Assembly: GCA_023374025.1 (NCBI GenBank)
Contig: SIJG01000065.1
Location: 357,496-421,495, forward strand
Direction of reading: 5' to 3'
Origin: Heterodera schachtii
Taxonomy: Eukaryota; Nematoda; Chromadorea; Rhabditida; Heteroderidae
Length of the DNA stretch: 64,000 nucleotides
The first letter of the stretch is position 1, and each line of letters opens with the position of its first letter. The notes under the pieces are model-generated. The model ran no database searches. It was not told the origin of the DNA and saw only the letters and a list, made by a program, of their open reading frames with translations. Positions 23,108 to 32,693 of this stretch are shown in pieces. Made by a program: the position numbers and the translations under genes.

Positions 23108-24095
23108 ACAACGGTGGGGAATAAGGACGAGGGAAAAGCATACGGGAAAAGAAAGAGGGGAAAAGAGAGAGGGGAAAAGAAAGCGGGGAAAAGAAAGAGG
23201 GGAAAAGCATACGGGAAAAGAAGGAGGGGAAAAGAAAGCGGGGAAAAGAAAGAGGGGGAAAGAGAGAGGGGAAAAGAGAGAGGGGAAAAGAAGAGGGGAA
23301 AAGAAGAGGGGAAAGGGGAAAAGAAAGGAGGGGAAAAGAAAGAGGGAAAAGAAAGGGGGAAAAGAAAGCGGGGAAAAGAAAGAGGGGAAAAGCATACGGG
23401 AAAAGAAAAGGGAAAAGAAAGGGAAAAAGAGAGGGAAAAGAAAGAGCGAGGGAAAAGAAAGCGGAAGAAGGGGAAAAGAAAGGGAAAAGAGGAGGGGAAA
23501 AGAAAGAAGGGAAAAGAAGAGGGGAAAGAGGGAAAGAGGGGAAAAGAGAGAGGGGAAAAGAAAGAGGAGGGAAAAGAGAGGAAAAGAAAGAGGGAAAAGA
23601 AGCGGGGAAAAGAAAGCGGGGAAAAGAAGAGGAAGAAGGGAAAAGAAGAGGGGAAAGAAAGCGGGGAAAAGAAAGAGGGGAAAGAAGAGAGGGAAAGAAA
23701 GAGGGGAAAAGAAAGAGGGAAAAGAGAGAGGAAAAGAAAGCGGGAAAAAAAGGGAAAAGAGGGGGAAAAGCATACGGGAAAAGAAGGAGGGAAAAGAAAG
23801 CGGGAAAAGAAAGAGGGAAAAAGAGAGAGGGGAAAAGAAAGAGGGGAAAAGAAAGGGAAAAGAAAGAAAGGAAAAGAAAGAGGGGAAAAGAAAGCGGGGA
23901 AAAGAAGGAGGGGAAAAGAAAGAGGGGAAAAGAAGGAGGGGAAAAGAAAGCGGGGAAAAGAAAGAGGGAAAAGAGAGAGGGGAAAAGAAAGAGGGGAAAA
24001 GAAAGGGAAAAGAAAGAAAGGAAAAGAAAGAGGGGACAAGCATACGGGAAAAGAAAATGGGGAAAAGAAAGAAGGGAAAAGAAAATGGGGAAGGG
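23108..24095 (+). repeat. Polypurine minisatellite (about 1 kb) 3' of the insulin-like gene
   Basis: Almost only A and G on the plus strand. Units of GGGGAAAAGAAAGAG and GGGGAAAAGAAAGCG alternate, with occasional GCATACGGGAAAAG inserts. It starts about 10 bp after the insulin stop codon, so it may be partly transcribed as 3' UTR. The 445-450 aa ORFs on both strands here are compositional artefacts. Confidence 0.9.
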
Positions 24096-25189
24096 ACGGA
24101 CGACCAAGGGGAACTTGATCAAGAAGCAATTGCAACAATAAAACTAAAATAAACTGATCAAAAACCCAACACTGGGTACCGCCTCCAAGCCAAAAGCCTC
24201 TGGGAAGAAGTGGGGTAACAACGCATGTCAAAGGCGAGGGGGAAAAGGAGGGGGGGGGGGGAAGAAAAACACTCGGAATGCAAATGACAGCAAATGGTTT
24301 AGCATTATCCAATTAATTAGTCGGCTTTAAGCATCCCCTTCTGCAATCTCACTGCGATCTCTCATCATTTCCCCCGTCGTCCAATGAATGAATGAATTTG
24401 CCTCCTTTGGTACGACAGTCTGTGCTGCGAGTGACCAAACACCGAAACGAACGAAGGCGACGGACGACAAAACCAAACAAAGCCAAGGACCATTCCCAAA
24501 ATGATCGGCAATGATTGCGTTCATTGTTAGTGTTATCAATGAATTGAAAAATGATGCAAAAGTGCACTTCGAAAAGAGTGCATTTGCACTCATTTTGGTA
24601 ATGGAGAGACGCCAAAACAGGCGCCAGACAATAATATTAATATCCAAAACAAATAGTCCAATTCCCCCATTTCTCCCCCCCCTCCCCATTTTTTTTTTGT
24701 TTTTGTCAGCAGGTGACTTCCCCCCCCCCCCCAGGAAATACCACCAATTTACCTTCCTTTTTTTAATGAATCCAACCTTTTTTGTGAGTGAGAAAATTGC
24801 TTTTCAGACGAGCGGACCCATTGGCATGAACAATTGTGAACCAAACTCCTACGCCAAATGCTCATTTTTATTTGTATTGCGTGTTAAATTGAGGCAAGGG
24901 AATTCTCACCGGCCCATTTAAACAAAATGTAAATGTAAACATTGCGACAGCAATTGCGCAGATTTTCCCTCCCACTAATACAAATCGGCACAAAAAGTGC
25001 TGAACCATAATCACAGAGGGAAATTTTTCCGCACGAAAATCCAACCGAAAAATTGCGAACATTCGGTACAATAATTATGTGGCAAAGAGAAAATGGAGAG
25101 GTAAAAACTAATTATTCCTTTTGCATCATAAGAAACAGAAATAAATAATGATATCATTGAGCAAAAGCGAAAAAGGGAGGGAATGGGAA
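24096..25189. other. Intergenic region between insulin-like gene and AGK
   Basis: C-homopolymers near 24670 and 24720 and AT-rich stretches. A minus-strand ORF at 24327-24689 has no family I recognise, and I cannot connect it to an exon chain. No supported gene. Confidence 0.45.
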
Positions 25190-27983
25190 TTATGACAATG
25201 GCAATTTGGGAACGTAAAAGTGCAGTGGAAATGCGCCATTTTGGTGGTCGCCCATCGCTTTGGTTGTCTCCAACGCAATCTTTTTGCTTTCGTACTGTTC
25301 GAAATCGCCCCATTCCCCGGCCAACGACAGTTTCTGGACAAAGTCCTGCAAAAGCACCGATTGAGTGACCAAACAATTCGAATGGTTTTCTTCCAATTTG
25401 CTTACGGGAATGCTTGTGAATTGCAATTCTAATCGGCTCGCTTCGATGTCCAACACATAAAATTGTGCGTCCCTTTCGTTTCCTCTGCGTTTTCTCTCTC
25501 CGTTTGCGACTCCCACGGAATTCCATCCGAAACGCATTGCCGCCCATCTTCCGAATGCGTCCCCCGCGCCCCCAACTCGCAGTTTGAGTTTGCTGCCATT
25601 CTACCAAATTGAGGGTGTTTGCGCTTATTTCCAATTTGACCCCTCCCCCCTTTTTTCCAAATTGATTTTTTTCTTCTGACTCCAAATGCCTCTCACTTCG
25701 GTCTGTTCGACGTTCAGACGAACATTGACACCACTGACATTGGCCTCCCGTCTCTGGCCACAGTTTGGATTTTCAACCAACGAAAAGTCAGAATTTACTT
25801 TGACTAAAAAAGAGAAAGGACACAAAAAAGGACATTTTTTATACTTTTTGTGCTGTCGGGAGGAGATGACCACAGAAGATGAGAGAAAAATGACCACAAA
25901 GTTGTCAAGTTTTTCTGTTTTACGGGCGGCACGCAACGATTACAACCGGGGCAAAACTCTTCGTAAGAAATTCGAAGGTCCAAAGGGATTGGTTTTCGCT
26001 GACAATAAATAATAAATAAATTATTATTTTTTTACAGAATTAAACCTTTAAAAATTCCCAAAAATACACAAATTTGTAGCGCAAAGGCCCCCACCACCAA
26101 AGTTTGGGTGCCTTTTGTTCACAATGTTCGAACCATCCCGCACAAAGGTCGGAAAGCAGCCAAAAAGTGTTGGGAGTGTTGACCGTTTGATGGTCGGAGG
26201 GCGAGTCATTCTGACAAATTGTCATTTTGGCGGGCAAAAACAAAGCGAAGAATACGATAAAATGTTAATTAATTAAATGTTATTAATTAAAGGTTCAATG
26301 TCTCGGTAATTCTGCAGAATTGCGGCCCCAACGAAAAACATATTTTCCCTGAGGTAAAAAATGCGTAATTACGAATCTGACAATGAGCTCACAATCAGAT
26401 TTTATTTGTTCAAAAATTTGCTGACGATCAAATGATCGGATACAATTACTTTCAAACTCGATGAAAAACATAGATAGAATCAATGATTTTGGAACTCTTT
26501 AAGGTTCGTAATCCTATATTTTTCCCAAGAAAAAACAAAAATAAAATTTTTAATATTTTTCGTAGGCGCCGCAATTCTGCAGTATTAACCGATGTCTCTT
26601 TTTTAATTTTGCATTCAAAACCCACCATTTCTTCAGTTATTGAGCATTTGACTGGATAAATGAGTCGATTTTCACCCTCAATCAGTGCCATTGCACTTTC
26701 GCAAAACATTCGCACTGATTTTGAGTCTTGGTCATTCAAATCCATCGAATCAAGAAAAGAAAACAAAATTAAATTTGCTTTGTATGTATAGTAATATACC
26801 TCTGTTCTGGTTTTTTGATTGAAAAATTCTCCAAAATGCAATGTTTTTTCGACCACCAGGGAATAAACCAATTGGCAATGGCGCACTGTTTTGGCTCAAT
26901 CCGACGAGTGCCCTACTCAAAGTGCCATCACCGCCAACCAAAAATATGCAGTCGGCCTCAGAATTGTCCAACACGCGGCACAGTGATTCCAATTCAGAAG
27001 CGGAAGAGACATTAAAAGAGAGAGAGAGAGAACACTCAAAAAACGGTAATAGTTTAGATGGTAGCATACCTTTTTGACAATTATCTTTTAAAATTTGTAA
27101 TAACATGTCTTATTGGGTTTTCGGGGTCGCTGATCACTAATATAACATCCTTTTTCACCTATTTCGAATCCCGAACCCGGATTCGAACAAAAAATCGAAA
27201 TTCAAAATTCTCATTTCTATTCTAAAATGGATTTAAATAAGCTTAATTTACACACACAAACCATCGCAACATCAGTAAAAAGTCATTCTGTACAGATATG
27301 AACATAAAAGTGAATTTTGATAATTTTGAATTTTCGTTTTTTGTTCGAACTCGGGTCCGGGATTCGAAATTAGTCAAAATGATTGTTAGATTCATGATCA
27401 GCACCCCAGAAAACCCCATAAAACATGTTTTTACAAATTTTAAAACTTAAAAAAAATGTTGTCAAAAAAGGTGTGCTACCATCTAAACTATTACCTAAAA
27501 AAAAAAGTTTAAGAATTTTTGCGTTCAAAATAAAGAAAAAGAATGGAATGTAAAAATTGGCCCAACCTCCACAACATTCACTTGCAGCCCGGCCAAATTG
27601 AGCAGGGGAAGCGCATTGCGCTTGAAAAGGTCGGCCGCCCGTCGTCCGCCCGACTCGCGATTGACCAAAACAGTGACACGGCGAAGTCGCTGGGCGGGCC
27701 CAAAACTTACCAGACCATATTTACGGGCTCGTTCTGCAAAACTGTACCGAATTCGGTCATCTCTGTAAAATTATCAAAAATATTTATTTAAAAATGTTAT
27801 TAATTAAATAATTAACTAAGATTTTAAAACGTCTTAATTTAGAAATTCCCAACTGCTAACCATTCTAATCAATTACCTTAAACGTGCTCTTAAAGCGTTC
27901 ACCCCGTAAGCAGTAGCAATAACTGCAAAAATGCTCTTCTTTTTGTGTGACCATAGTGTTTTAGCAATTTGAGAAATAACCAT
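25190..27983 (-). CDS. AGK: Acylglycerol kinase (491 aa)
   Basis: AGK phosphorylates mono- and diacylglycerol in mitochondria and is also a TIM22 translocase component in animals. Minus-strand exons 27983-27877, 27762-27567, 27034-26800, 26726-26626, 26210-26046, 25998-25845, 25803-25697 and 25600-25190 sum to 492 codons. The N-terminal SIFAVIATAYG hydrophobic stretch matches the membrane-targeting N-terminus. RVTVLVNRESGGRRAADLF and IFLVGGDGTLSRALVG are the lipid-kinase nucleotide-binding motifs. KLWWWGPLRYKFVYFW and the Cys cluster FCPGCNRC are AGK hallmarks, and FYVLDIEASRLELQFTSIP matches the C-terminal region. The third exon begins after a weak TTTTTTGAG acceptor next to a repeat element. 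Exon 4 could instead end at about 26590, inside another element. It is divergent from PLRG1, with 532 bp between the starts. Confidence 0.92.
26305..26590. mobile_element. Inverted-repeat element (GGTAAT family), copy C, in an AGK intron
   Basis: Ends are GGTAATTCTGCAGAATTGCG and the reverse complement of GGTTAATACTGCAGAATTG. The flanks AATGTCTC and GATGTCTC form an 8-bp target duplication with one mismatch. It is 286 bp with no ORF. On the AGK coding strand its edge reads G|GTTAAT, a possible splice donor, and the other end contains CTGCAG near the junction. Confidence 0.75.
27045..27495. mobile_element. Inverted-repeat element (GGTAAT family), copy A, in AGK intron 2
   Basis: 451 bp. The two ends match over roughly 100 bp as an inverted repeat, starting GGTAATAGTTTAGATGGTAG. 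The interior has TTTTCGGGGTCGCTGATCA facing its near-complement, and GATTCGAA motifs. The flanking 8-mers are A-rich and match only in part (CAAAAAAC and TAAAAAAA). Confidence 0.8.
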
Positions 27984-28515
27984 TTTTCTAATAAAATTTA
28001 TAATTTTCAGATATCGTTTTTCGCTTGTATGAATTTATATTAGGAGAGGGACAGTATTCCGGGTTCGGAACCCCGTATCTTTTTAGGATCGCGGCGGAAC
28101 TCCGGATTCTTTGATTAAAATTTCTGAACCGTAATTTTTAAAAACTAGCGGTTTTGATAAGTACAAATTCTTTTGCATTTTTTTTTATTGGACTTACCTA
28201 AATCTAATCAAATCATTGATTCCCTTTTTAATAATTTAAAAATTCACAAAATGACTATTTTTAATGCAGTTTGTAAATTTGCATCGCACCGCAGTCGCAT
28301 ATTTAAAAATTTCCGGGTTATGGATTTTTATGGGACCTGATGAATTCCGGAAACTTTCACAACTTAGGGTCCCACCCCGGATATTTATGTATTTCCTAAA
28401 AATTCTCATCCAAGTTAGAATGGCGATTAAGTCTTGTAAATTCTCTATTTTTTATTTTCTTTCTATAAATAGATTTAAGGAGAATTCTTTCATTTGCTTT
28501 CAACTTTTGACTGAA
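27984..28515. promoter_or_regulatory. Divergent promoter region between AGK and PLRG1
   Basis: 532 bp between two divergent starts, AT-rich. A degenerate TTCCGGGTTCGGAA palindromic stretch is near 28055. No specific site could be assigned. Confidence 0.4.
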
Positions 28516-31500
28516 ATGGCCAACCATTCATCAGAACATAATCGGGTTACTGATGAAGTCGGTTCCACCGCGACAGATCACCAGCCATTAACCGCGAAGG
28601 ATAAGGCACTTCACAATTACGTCTTCCGGTCTATGAAGAGAGCGCATGACATGTTCCTGCACGACTATGAGAAATTCCCAGAAAATGATGAAAAAGCGTC
28701 AGTTTTATCACTAAACTAAAAGGGTGGGCAAGGGCTGCTAGCAGGTGTTATACCCCAATTCGATAAAAGTTAGGAAAAAAGTGCCCTTAATCCAAAAAGG
28801 TAATACTGGAGAATTGGTGTCCCGTCGAAAATAAATTAAAATTTTTTCTTTTCTAAAAGTCGTTAAAACTTTTATGGGGGTTTTCTGGGTCGCTGATCAC
28901 GAATCTGACATTAGTTTTGACCAATTTCGAATCCCTGACCCGGACTCGAACAATAGTCGAAATTCAAAATTCTCACACATAAAAACAAGTTTGCATTTTC
29001 GATTTTTTGTCCGAGTTCGGGTCCTGGATTCGGAATTGGCCAAAACTAAGGTCATATTTATTCGTGATCAGCGACTCCGAAACCCCAGGATACATGTTTT
29101 TCTTACATAAAAATTAATTAAAAAATCATAGACAAAATAAATGATTTTTCGAATTCTGAGCTCAGATCAGTAATCAGCATATTTTTTACAATAGAAAACT
29201 CGGAAAGAAAAATTTTAAATTTATTTTTCGCCGTGACACCAATTCTCCAGTATTACCTCCAAAAATTTTCTCATGCCGCCGCATTTCGCTTTGTATTCTC
29301 ACAATCAAGCAATCTCCGGTTAATAAGTATATCAAAATATATTTTCATTTTCAGAGAGCGAATTTGGCGCAATACCAAAGTCCGAAGTGACTTTCGACAC
29401 GTAATGAATGCGGTCGAAGAGGCGAAGAAGCGAAAGGCGGCGGAAGTGCTTCGATTACCGAAAAGCGACAGAGAAGCAATTGCAGCAGTCGTAAGCAATG
29501 AAAGTGAGGAAAGCAAAATATCAGAAAAATTATTGTCCACGACATTTGCTTCTTTTTTTATTTTAAAAAATGTGTCCACATAATCTCCAATAATTTTCCC
29601 TTGTCAGATGCCCCTTTGGCTATCACAGCTGGCGATGGTGCTGATTCTACCGGCAATTTAATGGTCGCCACTGTTCCTTCAAAGCCTCAACAAGACAATG
29701 CGAATTTGCGCGCTTTACTTCCTTCCCGTGCCAATTTGATAACCAAGCCAAAATGGCATGCGCCGTGGAAGCTGTACAGGTCATTCATTGTCTGTCTTCC
29801 CTTAAAAAGCAAAGTTCTGTATCGGTTTAGAGTCATCTCTGGGCACACGGGATGGGTGCGGGCGGTGGACGTGGAGCCGAACAACGAATGGTTCGCCAGC
29901 GGAGGGGCCGATCGCATCATCAAGGCATGTTAGTCACATGTATATGTAAAACAAAAATATTTTAGATTTGGGACTTGGCAAGCGGACATTTGAAATTGTC
30001 GTTGACCGGACACATTAGTGCCGTGAGGGCAGTCAAAGTGGTAAGAGACATTTAAAAATGAAAGAATTTTTTATTTCCTTTGCCGTTGAAGCGACGGCGC
30101 CTATTGGCACCGCCAGCACCCCTTTTTCAGATTCTTTTTAAAAACTAAAATGCCGAAAAAAATTAATTTGAATAGCAAAAAAAAGATCGACACACCAAAA
30201 TGTGAATAAAAGGTCGATTGAAAGCAAATCAGAGACGCCGAAAATTATTCATTGCATTTTTGCTTAAGTCACCACGTCATCCGTATCTGTTCAGTGCGGG
30301 CGAGGATAAACAGGTCAAATGTTGGGACTTGGAGTACAACAAAGTGATACGCCATTACCACGGGCATCTGAGCGCAGTGCAAGACTTGGCACTTCACCCG
30401 ACGCTGGACATTTTGGTAACGTGCGCACGCGACTCGACGGCGAGGGTAAAAAAGAAAGTGAAAAACGGACTTGGTTTGATGGAATTATCTTAAGGTATGG
30501 GACATGCGAACGAAGGCTCAAATTTTCTGTTTGTCCGGCCACTCGGACACTGTTGCGTCGGTGATTTGCCAAGGTGTGAATCCGCAAGTGGTCACTGGAA
30601 GTCATGACTCGACCATTCGCCTGTGGGACTTGGCCACCGGGCGCAGCATGTGCACGTTGACCAACCACAAAGTGAGTGCTTTGACTGACATTGTTTCTAT
30701 AAGGGGGAGGAGGTTGACCTCCCCGAGGTGGGAGGTTGTCAAAACTTTCATTTAAAAACTCCATTCCACTGCACGCAATCATCTTCAAATTTTCAAAAAT
30801 TCATTCAAAGCTTTAAGCCTTGGTCATTTTATGTTGTAACGGGATTTTTTGAATAAAAAAAATTCTAAATGAAAAAAAAAATCGTAACGAATTAACGCCG
30901 TCGAACTTCTTTCATGAAAAATTTTAACTACAAAAGAAAAACATTTTCATGAGCTCTAACAAATACACTAAATTTTAAGTTTTTTTCCTGCCATACCTTT
31001 GGCAGCGTTGAGTTTTCTTTTTTATTCATTTTCTCGAAATTCTTAAAAAATCAAATAATGAAACTTTTTTGGTTTTACTTTAGTTTATGCGTCCAATCAA
31101 TGACCATCACCACAATCAGTTTTTTTGGCCATAACTTTTATTTCTTACTAGGAAAGGGCGCGAACTGTAAGCCGGGAAATACATATGAGTTATAATACCC
31201 TTAGATAGAGCAGAGTCGACGGGGGTGCCCTAAAAATTGAAATTTTCCCTTCAGATATCCTATGTAGTCAAATGGAACGGCATTCCGAACCCGAATTTTT
31301 TTTAGCATATAAAACGGAAGCTTGTAGTCTCGGGAATATACATACAAGAAAAGATTAAAATACTTGGTGTTTTTGATAGAAAAGTGTCCGCTCTTTGGCC
31401 CTTCATCCATCGCTGAATATGTTCGCTTCTGGGTCCACCGACAACATCAAACTTTGGAAATTTCCAAACGGCGATTTCGTGCAGAATTTGAGCGGACATA

Positions 31501-32024
31501 ACACAATGATAAATTCATTGGTTGTCAACGAAGACGGTGTGCTCATTTCTGGAGGTATTTTCCGATAAATAATACAATCCAAACAGAATATAACTCACAA
31601 TCAACAAGAAAAAGCATAAATTTCCTTTTCCCTTCCCCAATGCTCCATTTACAATTTCATCATTTAAGGCGATGTTGGCACGATGCACTTTTGGGACTTC
31701 AAGTCCGGTTTCTGCTTCCAGAAGGAACACCCGCCACCACAGCCGGGCTCTATCGACTCCGAGCGCGGCATTTTTGCGCTTACTTTTGACAAATCCGGCA
31801 CACGACTGATCACGGGGGAGGCAGACAAATCGATCAAAATGTGGAAGGAGGACTCGGAAGCGGTGAGAAATGTTCACATTTATATTTTAATTACAAAAAC
31901 AGCGGCAAGAAAAGGTGGGAGGGGATGATTGGCTATTCATAGTTTGATTCTCTTCCACTTTTAGTCAGAGGATTCTCACCCGCTGCTGTGGCGTCCCGAA
32001 ATACTCAAAAAACAGCGTTTTTAA
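28516..32024 (+). CDS. PLRG1: Pleiotropic regulator 1 (PRP46/PRL1), spliceosomal WD40 protein (484 aa)
   Basis: A core component of the spliceosomal PRP19/NTC-related complex, nuclear. Exons 28516-28697, 29355-29503, 29608-29779, 29831-29924, 29966-30040, 30269-30445, 30495-30671, 31380-31554, 31669-31862 and 31965-32024 sum to 485 codons. The N-terminal [17 protein letters not shown] matches the family. Then seven WD40 repeats: [86 protein letters not shown] and MHFWDFKSG, with a C-terminal [18 protein letters not shown]. The intron after 29924 starts with GC (GCATGT) and restores KIWDLASG. The first intron holds an inverted-repeat element. Human PLRG1 has 514 aa, so the length fits. Confidence 0.97.
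28799..29257. mobile_element. Inverted-repeat element (GGTAAT family), copy B, in PLRG1 intron 1
   Basis: 459 bp with inverted ends GGTAATACTGGAGAATTGG. It is flanked by a perfect 8-bp duplication TCCAAAAA (28791-28798 and 29258-29265). The interior carries the same TTTTCTGGGTCGCTGATCAC and GATTCGAA-type inverted arms as copy A. No transposase. The 8-bp duplication points to a hAT-like or similar transposase acting in trans. Confidence 0.85.
30095..30114. repeat. GC-rich hairpin, degenerate copy 4, in a PLRG1 intron
   Basis: CGGCGCCTATTGGCACCGCC resembles the hairpins near 3.6-4.2 kb, with one change in the loop-proximal stem. Confidence 0.6.
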
Positions 32025-32335
32025 TCCTGTTGTTTTAATTTTGCATTATACATGTTTTTAATTATAAATGAACAAAACCAAAAATTACAAATGCACAAAT
32101 AAATAAGTGTGGGCAATTTTGGGAAGTTTCCTCTGAGGAATCGAAAATTTCTCGATATGGTCCCAGAATTGCCTACGAAACACACAAAAAACAATCAATT
32201 AGGTCGTCATTTTTAATTTGAAAATATTATTTGGTGACGAAGGAAGAGTAAAAAGAAATGGAAGACCCGAATATTTGGTGTCCGCAGATTTGCGTTTGCT
32301 GTGTGTTTCCCTCAGGCGATGCGATCGGTGGCTTT
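32025..32335. other. Convergent 3' region
   Basis: AT-rich sequence between the PLRG1 stop and the stop of the next, convergent gene. No feature seen. Confidence 0.4.
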
Positions 32336-32693
32336 TTAGTCGGACAATTCGTCGTTCATTTCCGACATTTCAGCGGCTTGTATACTTTTCGCCATTGTTT
32401 CTGGTAAAAATGTGACCAGCGGAAGCAATGCGAGCAACAGAAAGCCCTTCATCTGAAAATTTTAAGCCATTAAAATAATATTTATTTTTAATTACCTTTG
32501 GTCGCATGACTGAAGCCAGGGCGCCAAATGTGCTAAAGAGCAGAAAAATGCATTCGAAAATTGAGGCGAATAAGGCCAACATGACGGACTGAGTGGGGGT
32601 GAGGTGCTGACAAATAGGGCACTGAAAGGGGAGAGGGAAATGACCAGCGAATTGGGAAAAGCGGAGAAAATTAAAACGGAAAAATGCAATCAT
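32336..32693 (-). CDS. Small putative membrane protein, two exons (104 aa)
   Basis: Not recognised. Exons 32693-32496 and 32452-32336 join in phase with a 43-nt intron (GTAATT...TTTCAG). Two hydrophobic segments are visible: VMLALFASIFECIFLLFSTFGAL and GFLLLALLPLVTFLP. A CPICQ motif precedes the first, and the tail is acidic (MSEMNDELSD). A TTTCAG just before CPICQ could be a splice acceptor, so the first 24 residues are uncertain. It is convergent with PLRG1. Confidence 0.45.

Noticed and set aside
22970..24118. Plus-strand 382-codon Lys/Gly/Glu-rich ORF
   Set aside because: Runs through the polypurine repeat, in a different frame from the insulin A-chain exon.
22785..24312. Minus-strand ORFs of 445 and 450 codons rich in Phe, Leu, Ser and Pro
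   Set aside because: They are the complement of the polypurine minisatellite and antisense to the insulin exon. Composition explains the open frames.
24327..24689. Minus-strand 120-codon ORF
   Set aside because: Could not be joined to any exon chain or family. Left unannotated as a gene.
27160..27380. TTCGAATCC-type motifs as tRNA T arms
   Set aside because: They lie in inverted-repeat element arms and have no matching A box or acceptor stem.
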